Shown: piece after piece, positions 10,173 through 23,062 of the stretch
Numbering within the stretch: the stretch's first letter is position 1
Layout of the letters: each line of letters opens with the position of its first letter
DNA from: Buxus sempervirens
Lineage: Eukaryota; Streptophyta; Magnoliopsida; Buxales; Buxaceae
Assembly: GCA_947561395.2 (NCBI GenBank)
Contig: OX387184.1
Span: 33,284,766-33,348,765, forward strand
Reading direction: 5' to 3'
DNA length: 64,000 bases
Position numbers and translations under genes: made by a program
The notes under the pieces: generated by a model
What the model was told of the DNA's origin: nothing
What the model saw: only the letters and a program-made list of their open reading frames with translations
The model's database searches: none

Positions 10173-11810
10173 GGTAATGTCTCCGCCACCAAGCGGGCAA
10201 GGCTCTCTGCCACCAAGCGGGTAAAGGGTCTCCGCCACCAAGTGGGTTAGGGTCTCTACCACCAAGTGGGTAAAGGGTCTCCGCCACCAAGCGGGTAATA
10301 ATCTCTGCCAACAAGCAGGTAATAATCAATACATCTCTGCCACCAAGCAAGTTATTAATAAAACTAGCCACCAAGCCATTGTACCAATCATCCACATTCC
10401 AATATTGTTTACAATCATAGTCCTTTCATGTTCAATCGGTAATCCAAAGTCTTGTTCCAAAATCAGTTCATTTGTGTGTACTCGTAATGACGGGGTCTTG
10501 TTATGTGATTGTTATAGTAATGGAAGACTCAAGTGGTTAATGGTAGTGGTGAGATCGATTAAGGTAATTTGAAGGTTATTTACAGTTTAGAAGTGGTCCC
10601 ATAAAGTAATATGATACTTGTTATTTAGTGGAGAGAATTTAGGGTAAATGGATTTAGATTAACTAATGAGGCCTAAAGGTATATAAGGATCTTTCTACAA
10701 ATTCTATAAAGTAGTTTCTAGTTTAAAGTTTCTATCTGTAGAAATATGGTTAATACTGTATAAGATAATGTCTCATAATTAATTAACCCAATTTATAAAG
10801 TTAGTTTGTTATAAAACTTAGAATGTCCTATCATTTACAAATTTCGGCAACCAATATCCTAAAGTCACTCCCTATTTTATTTTTCTGCAAAACAGGGTAT
10901 TTAGTATTTCATTTGACTCAAAAACATCTTATTTAATTAATAAAATTAATTAAAAATGGTTTGGAATTGAATCAGGAATTAAATTTGGAAAAATTGGATT
11001 TTTCTGCACTGGGCGCTCAGGATCGCCTAGGATTGCTCAGGCGTTCTAGGTTGGCGGTAGTTGAAATTTGAGCGCCAACTATATTTCAGTTAGCGGTCGA
11101 CGGCAGTCTAAGATTTTGTACGAGTGCTTACCAACGCTCAAGAGCGTTGAGCACAGAGAGGTCGGTGCTATACGGAAAACGTCAATCCGATTGTGTAAAA
11201 ACCATTTTCTTGAGTTCTAAACATTTCTAGCATATATATAAGATCAATATCATACTAAATACATACAAACACATCTATAAAACATGCAAACACAAATCGA
11301 ATAACCAAGAACACAAAATGAACAGCAAAACGAGCGCTACCTATCTCTGTTCACGCGAGATCACCTCTTCCTCCTCTTTCCAGCAATCATTTCCATTCTT
11401 CACAGATGCAAAACACTCTTGGGATACTGAGAAACCAGGGATCATGCTCTCCTCTCCCTCCTTCTTCCTCTTCTCTTCTCGGTCTCTCTCTTTTTCTCTC
11501 GTTCTTCTTTTCTTTTGACCGTCGAATACCCAAACAGATGATTACAATAGCAAATACTAAAACATATTCTCTAGGGTATAAACCTATTATTTTATATCCC
11601 ATGATCCTACATAATGCACATGCATCACCCATTAGACAACCATCCAATTAGAATACAGTTTCGTAACTATTTAATTCTCACCTCGATCTATCACGATCCA
11701 ATGGTCAGATCTGTGTCAAACTCTGGATCTCCTCTATCAGTGTGATTATAATTAATATCCTTCAATAAAATTCTCATCTCCTCGACTTAAGGCTCCAGGT
11801 CAAACATAAT
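10173..11810 (-). mobile_element. LTR K1, left arm
   Basis: Minus-sense K-family LTR, cut on the left by X and on the right by L1. It continues at 28653. It holds the CCACCAAGCGGG tandem array, a GC-rich GCGCTCAGGATCGCC segment near 11011 and a pyrimidine-rich stretch near 11440-11520. The segment 10640-11225 closely matches K3 at 48720-49270. The splice-donor site that is intact in K2 is changed here from GT to AT near 11343. Confidence 0.8.
10179..10378 (-). repeat. About 24-bp tandem repeats with CCGC/GCGG mini-hairpins in K1
   Basis: Units read TCTCCGCCACCAAGCGGGTA or TCTCTGCCACCAAGCAGGTA. CCGC pairs with GCGG across a CACCAA loop, and the variant CTGC pairs with GCAG. The array recurs at 29450-29583, 41081-41194 and 44301-44425. 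Confidence 0.8.
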
Positions 11811-13973
11811 TGTAACGCCCCGAACCCGGGTCAGCGCAAACCAGCACCTAACCCGAACCCGGTTCGCTACTGTAACAACCCGAATTCAGTTCAACAACCA
11901 AATCCGAGGTGTTACTAGCCCATATCAAATATACATCAAGAATATACCAGACTAAAGAATTAAATAATCCATTCAATTAATTAACTATCAGAGTGCGGAA
12001 CAAATATGTGCGGAAGTGTAGTCTAAAATCCTTAAGAACTAATATAATCAACCATCTATCTCAATAGAAAAGTCTGGTAAAATAAAATGGTTACTATCTC
12101 TCTCATCTCTCTAATACATCAAACCAAATGAATAATAGTCTAATAAAAAATAACTAAGTCTACATCAATCCTCCACCTCAGACAATATCCGGGTAAAAGT
12201 AATCCTCCGGTGAATACTTAGCTACCTCTCCCTGGAAATCACTATGATCCCTCTCTCGCGTATCAGCTGAAAAATGAAATAAAAGTAGGGTGAGATACGA
12301 ATATCCCAGTAGGTAACACAAGCACGTTTAAACAGTTCATATAAGAAAAATAACAGTTCATGCACGATTAAGCAATATCGACTAAGCAGGCTTGTATAAT
12401 CATTCATATTAATCATGAATACAAAACAGTATTGTTAAACAGTTCAAAATATGAATTTCAGCAAGTTCTTTTATAGGAATCCAATATCATAATCAATAAC
12501 ATAATTCATACTTTGCTAGGATGCACTAAACAGTCACATCCGACCAATATCTCAATAACATGCCTCCAGCATGTATACAATAATAATAACAAGTGTTTCT
12601 GATTTTAGTGTCATTGTAGGACTCACAAAGATAGATAAACCTTTTGAGATGATTCTCGACCAATCGCTATACCACCGTGCGTCTTAGGAGCAATGCTACT
12701 AATGATACTCAAGTCCCATGCAGCGCAGCTTAGACAAGAGCCGTAGTTACTGACTTATTGCACATGTACCCATCAGAGTTGGCATATACCACCAGCATGT
12801 AGCACCAGAATCAATACATGGAGATGGTCGCTTATCCACATGTACAGGGAATCACCAGCGGCACACCGAGGTGTCCCTCCAGACATATGACCTTCCCAGA
12901 CAAACTAACTTGCAAAGGAAGCGCGTCGCACAAGGAAGAAACTCAACCCAAATGACATATCCCTCAGCTATCTAGCTACAACTATGGATCCATAACCAGC
13001 TATGCCCACTAGACTCCAAAATTCCCTAAAATATAATATTTCTATAAGGGTTGGTGCCTAGCGAATATAAAGGCTAAATCTGTCAATTACTTCAATATTC
13101 GAGTTATCTGAGTTCTAAATTCTCTTTATGTAATTTTTTGGTTTATAGTGTCATTTAAAGTTGTTCTGATAATCAAATAGTAGTCAAATTTTCCAAAGAC
13201 TAGATTTCTCAATTACTTTAAAAGTTTGGCAACTAATGTCCTAAATATCTTCCTAATTTATTTTTCTGTAAAACAGGGAATTAGATAATTTGTTTTGGTC
13301 TTAAAACATCTTAATTAATCATTAAAATTTACTAAAAATAGTTTGGAATTGAATCAGGTTCGAAATTACGAAAATCTGGAATTTCTGCACAAAGCGCCTA
13401 GGATCGCCCCGGCGGTCAAAGGTTAGTGATAGTGTAAATCGAATCGCCAACGATAAGTCTTCAAGCGATCTTCAGCGGTCTCAAATTTTTAACTAGTGCC
13501 GAAGAGCGCCGAGGATCGCCGAGCACAGTCAAGGTCGGCGGTCTCCCAAAAACTAACAGAAACAGTTTAAAATCGTGATTTTTCTCATCCAATATCATTC
13601 TAACATACATTTAACGTTGTTATCAAACTAAATACATCAATATATCATATAAAAACATGTTTTGGAGTTTAAACGAACGTAAATACAAAACAATGTCACC
13701 TACCTCTTTCGTGCGTTGTTTCTCCTTCTCTCTCTCTAAACAGCAATACTCACAGACGTGAGATACTCCCTAGAATATGAAGAACACAAACTAGACGTCC
13801 TCCCTTCTTCCTCTTCTTCTCTTCTTCCTTGGTCGTTCTCGGTCGAGCGACTGTTGCTTGCGGCTGTAGTATACGAACGAGAATACCAATCGTATGTGAT
13901 TAGGGTATTACACTAAGATATATACTCCTTGATCCTACGTAGCTCACTTACACACTTTCCTAAACACACTGCC
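11811..13973 (-). mobile_element. Solo LTR L1, left arm (split by Tat2)
   Basis: Starts TGTAACGCCCCGAACCCGGG and ends at 28652 in GGGGTTTTACA. TSD ATAAT lies at 11806-11810 and 28653-28657. A matching unoccupied site (CAAACATAATTACCAATATG) is seen in K2 near 40390. Without Tat2 the LTR is about 2.36 kb, the size of L2, its sister copy in opposite orientation. It holds the TGAGATACGAATATCCCA dyad at 12291-12308 and a predicted intron from donor 13703 (AGAG|GTAGGTGAC) to acceptor 12267 (TTTTTCAG), in sense order. Confidence 0.9.
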
Positions 13974-15770
13974 TGTGAGACATGGGAAAAAAATCAATTT
14001 CCTTGACTTACTCTATCATCACACGGGATCATAAAACAAAGAGTCGCCACCATACAATTTAGGTGTGAATGGACACCAAAATATTAAATAAGCACAAAAG
14101 GCAATTTTAGGGTAAAAATAACCCTCCTAAAAAAACAACCAGAGATGGGTAAGGGGATTAAGTTATGAACAGGGGAAGGTGTTAGGCACCCCTATTCATC
14201 CACACAAGGTGGTTGCCAGGCATTGTTCATGTTAAAAATAAAAGAAAAAGCTTGCTATAAAAATCACAAAAAAGACAAAAATATATGGTTTTTTTCATAT
14301 GAATAGCCTGATTGATCCAGAACTTTCAAATATGATCATACCATTCCAAGGGTTTCATGATCAAAATAAAAATGAGATAAAATCAAATAAAATCAATTTA
14401 AAGTGAAAAATCCAAAAATCTGGCTTCAAGTCAAATTCTAGAAATCTGGAAAAATATGATTTTTATAAAATATTTCAAAATTGAACTTGAATAGTCCAGG
14501 ACATAGATAAAGCCCGAATTTCACATTAAATCCTGAAATAAAAAACAAAAATACCCACGTTGATGAAAAACATCAAAAGGGGAGAACTTAGACCGTAGGG
14601 TCTTCTCTCAATAATGAAAAACGATTTAAAAACCATCTCATGAAACCTTAGAATTTATTTTCAGGCTTCTAGATTCAGATCTACCATATTGATCATGATA
14701 AATTCAGGATCCTAGCCTAAAACCACAAAAATCACGAAAACAGTGCTGTAGGTGCAAATATGTGAAAAATCCAAATTTTAGCAAAAAGTGGGGATCTCAT
14801 GCTATAAACATCATGGATTCATGTATTCATTCAGATTCATCATAAAAAGCATTAAAACATGATCAGGATATTTAAAACAGCCACATCTCACAGATTTGAG
14901 CACATGGGGGTCTACCCTACGGATCCACCTGTTCTCTTTTCCCCTAGCTCTCTCTTCACGTTTTACGGCTAGAGAGGATTCTTGAGGTACTTGGAGATAG
15001 GTTTGGGTATACAATCACAATCAAAAGCCTTATTCTAGAAAAAGGAGGAAAACAGATATGGGGTTCTATTCTAGGGATCCACCTGTTCTCTTTTCCCCTA
15101 GCTCTCTCTTCACGTTTTACGGCTAGAGAGACTCTTGAGGTACTTAGAGACAAGTTTAGGAATACTAAATACAAAAGATGGCCTTATTCTACAGCAATAG
15201 AGATGATCCTATTATTTCTAGAATTGAAGACAGAAAATAAAAGGGAAAAGGGACTTACCTGGATTAAGCAAGCAAAGCAGCAGGGGTTCCTCTTCTTCTA
15301 TTGGAGCTCCTTGGACTTCAAATTTTCGTGGCCTTTTGCTTGAGGAAAGGCCCTCTATTTATAGGCAAACATAGGGGTATGGTTGGTCCAAGGTTTGGCA
15401 AGATAGAGTTTCAGTTTGAGTTAAACACAAGATAATGCCCATCCTTTATCCATAAGGATATTTCGCACGAATAAAATATATAATTCGCTCATTTAAAGGG
15501 ATATTGGACTAAAGATAAGGCTCAGAAATCGAGAGAAGAATAAAACTCGCACGAGTCTAGAATGCCCGTAAATGATTTACGGTCCCACGATGTCCGTATA
15601 TGTATTACGGGCGCTGCGTGCCCGTATTCAAAATTTGGGCGCGCTTAGCCTGTAGATACAATACGGTCTAAGCTCAAATTATCCATTTTCATACATTTTT
15701 GGCCTGTTTTAAATCCCAATTAATATTTTCAATTATTTTCTCATTTGTAGTGCAATTTGGGGTGTCTACA
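13974..15770 (-). mobile_element. 3' LTR of Tat2 (1.80 kb)
   Basis: Begins TGTGAGACATGGG and ends GGTGTCTACA on the plus strand, next to the inverted PPT. It differs from the other Tat2 LTR by a small number of substitutions by eye. TATA box at 15355-15364 (inverted), four CCGTA dyads at about 15564-15666. Confidence 0.93.
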
Positions 15771-15784
15771 GCTGCCCCCTCTTT
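15771..15784 (-). other. Polypurine tract of Tat2
   Basis: The reverse complement is AAAGAGGGGGCAGC, identical to the Tat1 PPT and directly beside the LTR. Confidence 0.88.
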
Positions 15785-16910
15785 GCTGGTAATTGGAATC
15801 AATTACAAGCAGAGAGAAAAAAAAAAAAGACCCACCAATTGCACTTTTTGAGATATTTGTCTAACTAATTGCATTTTGCAAGGATTAAATGGATGATTTT
15901 GGGAAAAAAGAATTGATTGTGGAAGATTTGCTAAAAATCCCTCAGCTTAAGGGGCAAATTCTCCTCTCTCCTCTCACTGAGCACTCGTGGCTATGAAGTG
16001 AGATTTGAGACAAAATTTTTAAACAAAAGTGGGTAAAGTGGCAATCCTTGCAACTTACAACTAATATAAACATTAATCTACTGAAAAGTGTGGAGAAAAT
16101 GATGAGAAAGATAATTTTTCTGGGTGGCCTGCAGTTGTAGCACAATGAACAGACACAACTCAAAATTACACATTTGAAAAACATCTCATTAATTGAACTT
16201 GCTTTGGTCAAACAAATGAGTGATAAAAAACATGGATTTGAAGATAGCCAATGAAACCCCTGCTTGAAGTTTGATGGGGTGGCGTCTCTTCTTTATCTCA
16301 GATTTCTTGGAGCTCTCGTGGCTATGAAAAGAAATCTGAGACAAGCAAATTTTGAAAAGAATGTGGATTTAAAATTGACCACTGCAAACTCAATTGATTT
16401 TGATGTTTTTCACTTTTTGAATTTTCCTGATTGATTTTCTTATTTGATATACCTGGGTGCCATTTGATGCCTGAACCTGTGCTTGAATATTTTGCAACTT
16501 GCTTTTTCTTCTTTATCTTCTTGCTCTCTCAATAACGATGTATGTTCCCTTACTGCCCATAACCTGTCTTCATGCTTTTTAATTGCCCAAGTGAATACCC
16601 TCATCTTGATTGATGGATCATGATCTGTTGATCTAACCTCATGCCTTTACAACCCATGATCTGTCTTTCATGCCTTCTTGCTGCCCCAGTAAAATCCTTC
16701 TTCATGATTGAAGAATTGGGAACCCTTGTTTAATGAAGAAAACATGCCATTGCTTCGAAGCCCCCCCCCCCCCTTTTTTTTTCTTTCTTTCAAATTCGAA
16801 GACTAAAGCTTGATTGCTTCTTCCAGATGTTGGAATTCATTCCAATGAAAACCCAGAAGGAAAGATGCTGAGCATGCCCCGGTTTTGCTTACTTGAAGAA
16901 GTATTTGCCC
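15785..16910 (-). other. Tat2 3' non-coding internal region, first part
   Basis: Inverted match to Tat1 from about 4750 to 5868. It contains the two shared-loop hairpins (15972-16003 and 16296-16341, the latter with 13-bp perfect arms TCTCAGATTTCTT and AAGAAATCTGAGA). A C-run followed by a T-run lies at about 16761-16785. The region is interrupted at 16911 by L2. No gene is seen. Confidence 0.8.
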
Positions 16911-19243
16911 TGTAAAACCCCGAATTTTCCTTAAATAATAAATTAAAATTAGTAAATAATATTACTGAGGGTTATGATTGATGGGAATATTTTATTATTG
17001 TAGGGGGTGATCAGTTTAGTGGAGATCCAGAATTAGATGTAGATCTGACCGTCCGATCTTGAGATATCGAGGTATGTATCCTAATTGGGCGAGGTGTATA
17101 GGAGAGTTTGCATGGGAGATGCATGGGATCAGGGGGTATATATATGTATTTAAATAACCTAATCGTATTGTCGCTCGTATTACTCAGCCGCAAACGACGA
17201 GCGTTGAACGACCGAGAAGAGAAGAAGGAGAAGGAGGGAGGAAGACCAGATTACCTTGCTCGGAGTATTGCTTTGCCGCTGAAGAGAGATTTGAGGGTTG
17301 CTGTTCAGAAGAGAAGAAGAGGAACGCGCGTATACGAGGTAGGTGACACCGTTTTGCTTTCAGAAATCGGATTTTCCTTCGTTTACTCGCAAATGCATGT
17401 TTCTATTATATGTATTGGTGTATTTAGCTAGATAAACATGTTATAAATACATTAGAATGAGTTTAGATGAGAAAAATCATGATTTAGAACTGTTTCTGCT
17501 CGATTTTGTATGACCGCCGACCTCGACTGTTCTCGGCGATCATCGGCCCTCCTCGGCGCTGGTTAAAAAAATTAGGACGCCGCAGACCGCGAGAAGACGG
17601 ACGGCGCTCGAATTTGCACTACCGCCAACCTGAGACCGCCAGGGCGATCCTAGGCGCTCTAAGCAGAAAATCCAGATTTTCATAATTTCGAACCTAATTC
17701 AATTCTAAAGTATTTTTAGACAATTTTAATGATTAATTAAGGTACTTTAAGACCAAAATAAACTACCTAAATCCCTGTTTTACAGAAAAATAAATTAGGG
17801 AGATGTTTAGGACATTAGTTGCCAAGTTTCAAAGGAAATTGAGAAATGTGATTTTGGAAAAGCTTAACTACACTTTGATTATCAAAACACCTCTAAATGA
17901 CATTATAAATCAGAATACATTCTAAAGAGAATTCAGAATTCAGATGAACAAACATTGAAGTAAATGTACAGATATAACCATTATATGCCGCTAGGCACCA
18001 ACCCTTATAGAAATATGATACTTTAGGGAATTTTGGAGTCTAGTGGGCATAGCTGGTTATGGATCCATAATCGTAGTTAGATAGCTGAGGGATATGTCAT
18101 TTGGGTTGAGTTACTCCTATATGCGACGCGCTTCCTTTGCAAGTTAGTTTGTCTGGGAAGGTCCTATGTCTGGAGGGACACCCCGGTGAGCCGCTGGTGA
18201 TTCCCTGTACATGTGGATAAGCGACCATCTCCATGTATTGATTTTGGTGCTGCATGCTGGTGGTACATGCCAACTCTGATGGGTACGTGTGCAATAAGTC
18301 GGTGACTACGGCTCTTGTCTAAGCTGCGCTGCATGGGGCTTGAATATCATTAATAGCATCGCTCCTAAGTCGTACGGTGGTATAGCAATTGGTTGAGAAT
18401 CATCTCAAAAGGTTTATCTATCTTTGTGAGTCCTACAATGACACTGAAATCATAACAACACGGTATTATTATTGTATACATGTGGGAGGCATGTGATTGA
18501 GATATTGGTCGGATGTGACTGCTTAGTACATCCTGACAATGTGTGAACTATGTTACTGATTTGACTATTGTACTCTCATAATAAAACTTGCTGAAGTTCA
18601 TTTCTAGAACTGTTTATCAAACTATTTTGTGTTCATGAATAGTATAAATGATTATGCGAGCCTGATTAGTCGATGTTGCTTAATCGTGCATGAACTGTTA
18701 CTTTTCTTATATTAACTGTTTAATCATGCATGTGTTACCTACTGGGATATTCGTATCTCACCCTACTGTTATTCCATTTTTTCAGCTGATACGCGAGAGG
18801 GGGATCTCTTAGACTTCCAGGGAGAGATAGCTGAGTATTCTCCGGAGGATTACTATTATCCAGATCTTGTCTGAGGTGGATTGTTGCTATAGACTTAGTA
18901 CATGTGATTGGATTATTATTATTCATTGGGTTGATGTATTGAGAGATGAGAGAGATAGTACCCAGTTATTTTACCAAACTTTGATATTACTATTTTATGG
19001 TCAAACTTTATGTTCAGTTGAGGATTTTGAACTACACTTCTGCACATACTTGTTTCCGCAACTCTGATAGTATAATAAGATAATGGATTTTGAATTCTTT
19101 GGTCTGGTATGTTTTGATGTTGTATATGATATGGGCCAGTAACACCTCGGATTTGGTTGTTGAACTAAATTGGGGTTGTTACGGTAGCGATCCGGGTTCG
19201 GGTCGGGTGCCGGTTTGCACTGACCCGGGTTCGAGGCGTTACA
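16911..19243 (+). mobile_element. Solo LTR L2 (2.33 kb)
   Basis: Begins TGTAAAACCCCGAATTTTCC and ends GAGGCGTTACA, with a perfect TSD TGCCC at 16906-16910 and 19244-19248; removing it rejoins the Tat2 sequence as seen in Tat1 near 4750. No PBS, PPT or coding region lies inside, so it is a solo LTR. TATA-like sequence at 17137-17144. A predicted leader intron runs from 17339 (ACGAG|GTAGGTGACACC) to 18785 (TTTTTTCAG). The conserved dyad TGGGATATTCGTATCTCA is at 18743-18760. GC-rich CCTCGGCG-type inverted motifs lie at about 17510-17660. Confidence 0.92.
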
Positions 19244-19248
19244 TGCCC

Positions 19249-20984
19249 CTCAGTAGAGATGATCCTCTTTTTTCCTTTTTCTCTTTTTTTTCTCTATTTT
19301 TTTTCTGCTTTTTTTTTAACCTTTGCCAAAAAGAAACACTAACAGAAGAATGCAAATGCAAACATAAGAAAATATGTTTTATACTAGTGGCCTCAGAATT
19401 CTCTAATGCTTGCAAAACCAATGTTCTATGAAAAGATATAGATTCTCATCATAGGCCAAAAATATATTTTTTGCTTTTTTGTGTTTTTATATTTTTTTGA
19501 AAAAATGATCCAATCACTTATTAGCATATAGTCTAAAAGAATTAAAATCAAGTTGAATAATGAGAAGATTATTTCAGAAAATGCAGAAAGACCAAAATCA
19601 ACATTTGGAACCTTTAGAATCATTCCCATGACCATTGGTTTGTTAATTGATGCTCCAGATATGACGACTCTTTCAATCTGACTCTTTTGCCCTAGTCTAG
19701 AAATACATTTTCCTTCATCCAATTGAAGAGCAATTGTTTCTCCATTGTATCCATGATATGAGAATTTATGACTTCACCTTCAGCAATAATTTCTTAATGG
19801 CAATTTTGATGGCCATCAACTTGTTCACAGATGCTTCATATCCAAGTTTTGATTATGCTGCTTCAGTCTTGAAAAAAAGAAATTTCCTGAATCACTTGAT
19901 GAGTGACTGTATTTCAAAATAACCATCAACATGAGGACTTCATTTGGATCTATACCAATTCTGGACTTTCCTCTCTGACGATTTCCTTCTTGTAGATAGC
20001 TGATTATTTGCCATGTAGCACCCTTCCGATTTTTCACTACATTTTCTCCAATTTTTTCTTTTTTCTTTTTTATCCTTCATCACCAGCAACCATGTAGTCA
20101 AAACTGCTTTAATTCAAAATTTCTTAATCAAAGAGGACTTATGAATGGGACGAAACGAAGGCTTGGTGTTAGTTTAGAAAGAAAAGGAATAAAAGGCTCA
20201 AATACCATATGATCAAATGGGTTAACTGAAATTGTAATTTTTAAGGCATTTCTTCCCTTGGAATGAATACAAAATTGCCCCAGTAATGAAGTTCTTCCCT
20301 CAATTTTATTTCTTCATTTGAAACTTATTCTCCAGTATTGAACTTCTTTTTTCCATTCTTTTCTTCACAATTTTGAAGACATTCTCCAAATAGCATTTGA
20401 TTATCTTTTTTTCTTCCTTTTTTTTTTCTTTCTTTTTCTTCTTTTTTTTTTCATTTCTTTGCCCCATTTTCTGAAAAAATATTCAAAATCCCTTTTGAAC
20501 TTCAATAATTGTCCCTTCATTCCTTTTTTTATGCCTTAATAAATTTGCCCCAGTGTGGGGTTACAATTCTCAGTTTAGGTTACTGGGAAAAATGTATCAA
20601 GCTCAAAGGGTCTAACTAGGGATTTCAAAATTTTTGGGGATATAAGAAAGAAAGGCCTCTTATCATTTTAAGAAAAGTTTGAATTTTAGACTTGGTAAAG
20701 TTGTACTACATGACTAGTTCAGGAATTTTTTCTTCTTCTTTTTAAATCAACTTCTATCAAGATAAAAAACCTCTTCAAATAGGATCTCTATTATGAACAA
20801 GTTCTTCACCTTTTGATCAATCTTATGAATTTGGATTCTTTCCATCAAATGATGCCTAATTCTATTTCCAACGAAAATGTTAGATTCTCCCATATTTTCA
20901 AGTGCAAAGCCCCAAAATTTCTTCAAACAATATTATCAACTTCCCTTTGAACGAATCAGCAAGTGGTGCGATCCTTTCTGTATT
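19249..20984 (-). other. Tat2 3' non-coding internal region, second part
   Basis: Continues the inverted match to Tat1 (about 4740 back to about 3850) with several T-rich runs. Near 20615 the order matches Tat1 just after its integrase tail. From about 20700 to 20984 I see no match to Tat1 and no coding frame; this is where pol should be. Confidence 0.7.
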
Positions 20985-21335
20985 CTAATGAAGAAACTTC
21001 AAATCTTCTTCTATCTTTTCTGTTGAAGACTGTGGGTCATCTTTGGTTCCAAAGGCCATAAAATTGGTCATTTCATAATTTTGCAGAATATTCTTCTCAT
21101 GACACTTAAAAAGATTTGAATTTTCACATAAAATGCCTTTTTCTTCGATTTTTGGTCTCAAAATTGAGCCCAATGTCAAAGTCATATTCAACTCAATGAA
21201 ATTCAATAAGAGATATGATTCATAAGTAAAAGGACCTTGCTGAAAACTTTTTTTTTTTTTTAGAAAAATGTTAAAGGGAAAAATCTTTTTTTTTTTTTTT
21301 GAAGAACCTTTATTGAAATCACTTCCTGAGAACAA
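20985..21335 (-). pseudogene. Remnant of the pre-RT spacer of Tat pol in Tat2
   Basis: The 116-codon minus frame carries TYESYLL, LNMTLTL and GTKDDPQ in the positions where Tat1 has TYEPYK, the acidic spacer and GTEDDPK. After GTKDDPQ the similarity stops, so the deletion that removed RT, RNase H and integrase begins there. Runs of lysine codons come from A-rich slippage tracts. This is a non-functional fragment that marks the deletion edge. Confidence 0.65.
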
Positions 21336-21422
21336 GGCTCCTTAAGATCCTCAGGAAATGTGCATTCTTTTTATGCGGGTTTCTTTTCAAAGAACGTGGG
21401 AGTTCGAAAACTACCCCTGTTC

Positions 21423-23062
21423 TCAAAGGCAAAAGTTGACTTTTCTCCTTTTTTTTAGATAATTTCTTTCTCCTGCTGAGTGAGGCAAGCCTTCCTGCTC
21501 ATAACCAGGAGCATTTCTTTCAAGATAAACCTTGACTGTTGGACCAATAGGAGTGATAAGCTGAGAAGGGTCAAATCTTCTTTCTCCAGAGAAAATTGCC
21601 CCTATTGCATTTGAGTTGCTTGCCCCATTGTTATCGATAGGTGGGATGGGGGTGACTGAATTGAATGATAAGGAATTATTATCCAACAAATCCTGGATTG
21701 CATGCTTTAGGGCCAAGCAACGATCTGTTGTATGCCCTGGAGTACTCATATGATAATCACAGATTGTAGATGAATCATAATTCTTCCCTTTGCTTGCATG
21801 AGGATTTGGCAACCTCAAAGTCACATAACCCTTTTGAAGTAAAGTAGGCAAAAGCTCAGATGGTCTCATAGGCAGTTTAGAAAATTCCCTTCTCTTCCTT
21901 ACTTCTGTTTCTTCCTTCACAGACTGTGCAGAAGGGACATTAATTTGGATAGACAGCAAAGGAACTTGATGGGTTGGCTTGATAGGAGGTGGATGGACAT
22001 TGATTTGAATGGGTTCCCTAGGAAGTTGCACCATATTCACTTCTGCTTCTATCCTTTCTTCATTCTTTCTTTTTCCATTACCATTTTCCTTTTTCTGTGT
22101 AGAGAAAGTGGTGGAACCTTCTTGGTTCAACACTGCAGAGTAATCAGCTATTTTCCCAGACTTGATTCCATCTTCAATTCTGTCTGCCACTTGCACTAGG
22201 GCAGCAAAGTGGTGGTAGTTTGACCCACCAAGTGACTATAAAACGGTTACCCCAATGTCATGATGAAAGTTGAAATCATTTCTGGCTCCAACATAGGTGG
22301 CCTGACCTGAGAGGCAGCTTCCCTCCATCTTTTGGCATATTGCCTTACAGATTCGTCCTTACTTTTGCTCATCATCATTACATCGTACCTGTCAGGCACG
22401 ATTTCTGAATTGAACTTGTATTGTGCCAAAAAGGAATCTGCTAAATCCTTCCACCTTCTTATTTTCCCATGATCCAAAGTGGTAAACCATCTCAAAGCAG
22501 CTCCAGTTAAACTCCTCTGGAAGAGTTGAATTAGTATGCCGTCATCCCGGCCAAACTGGCATAAAGCCTCGCAGTATAACTTCAAATGGCTCATTGGGCA
22601 GCCAGTGCCATCATATTTATCAAAATCTGGGCATTTAAACTTGGCCGGTAGACATACATCGGGGTATAGGCACAGATCTTCAAAATTGGTGCCCCCAAAG
22701 TTACTTATCCCTTTCACCTCCCTCATTTCCTCCTGGATCATCTCCAACCTGTGCATGAATTTTCTTTCTATTTCATCCCTCATCTTTTCTTTTTCATTCT
22801 CTTTCTCAGACTCAACCATCTCCTCCCTGATCAGTATAGGTTCAGGGGTAGGTTCAGAAATGGGTTCAGGAATAGGTTGAACCGGAGGTGGGATATTGAT
22901 TGGAGGTGCTTGATTGGAAGTGGATGCTTGGTTCTGGGCTTATACTTGTTGGGCCTGCACCGATAGTATGTTCTCTAGCATTCGGGCTAGTCCTGCCACC
23001 TGCTCCTGAAGCAGGGCTACATCTGGGTAAGGAGCATCAGCTTCATTTTCAATAGGATTCAT
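21423..23062 (-). pseudogene. gag: Tat gag (capsid and nucleocapsid), damaged
   Basis: Sense runs from an ATG at 23062 down to 21423. The start MNPIENEADAPYPDV is in frame with the downstream capsid frame, with one in-frame TAA at codon 41 (22940-22942). Codons from 22819 carry a charged coiled-coil-like stretch and then the retrotransposon gag capsid domain (LYCEALCQFGRDD, GAALRWFTTL, FLAQYKFN, SVRQYAKRWREAA). A frameshift near 22240 moves the frame to 22196-21423, which holds a zinc-knuckle-like C-x2-H-x5-H-x4-C (CDYHMSTPGHTTDRC) and a polar tail. Gag would form the virus-like particle that packages the RNA. The stop and frameshift make this copy non-functional; the intact residues suggest recent decay. 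Confidence 0.88.

Noticed and set aside
21945..22199. Plus-strand frames opposite gag (also 22536-22880 and 22751-22966)
   Set aside because: Shadows of the gag coding strand with no motif of their own.
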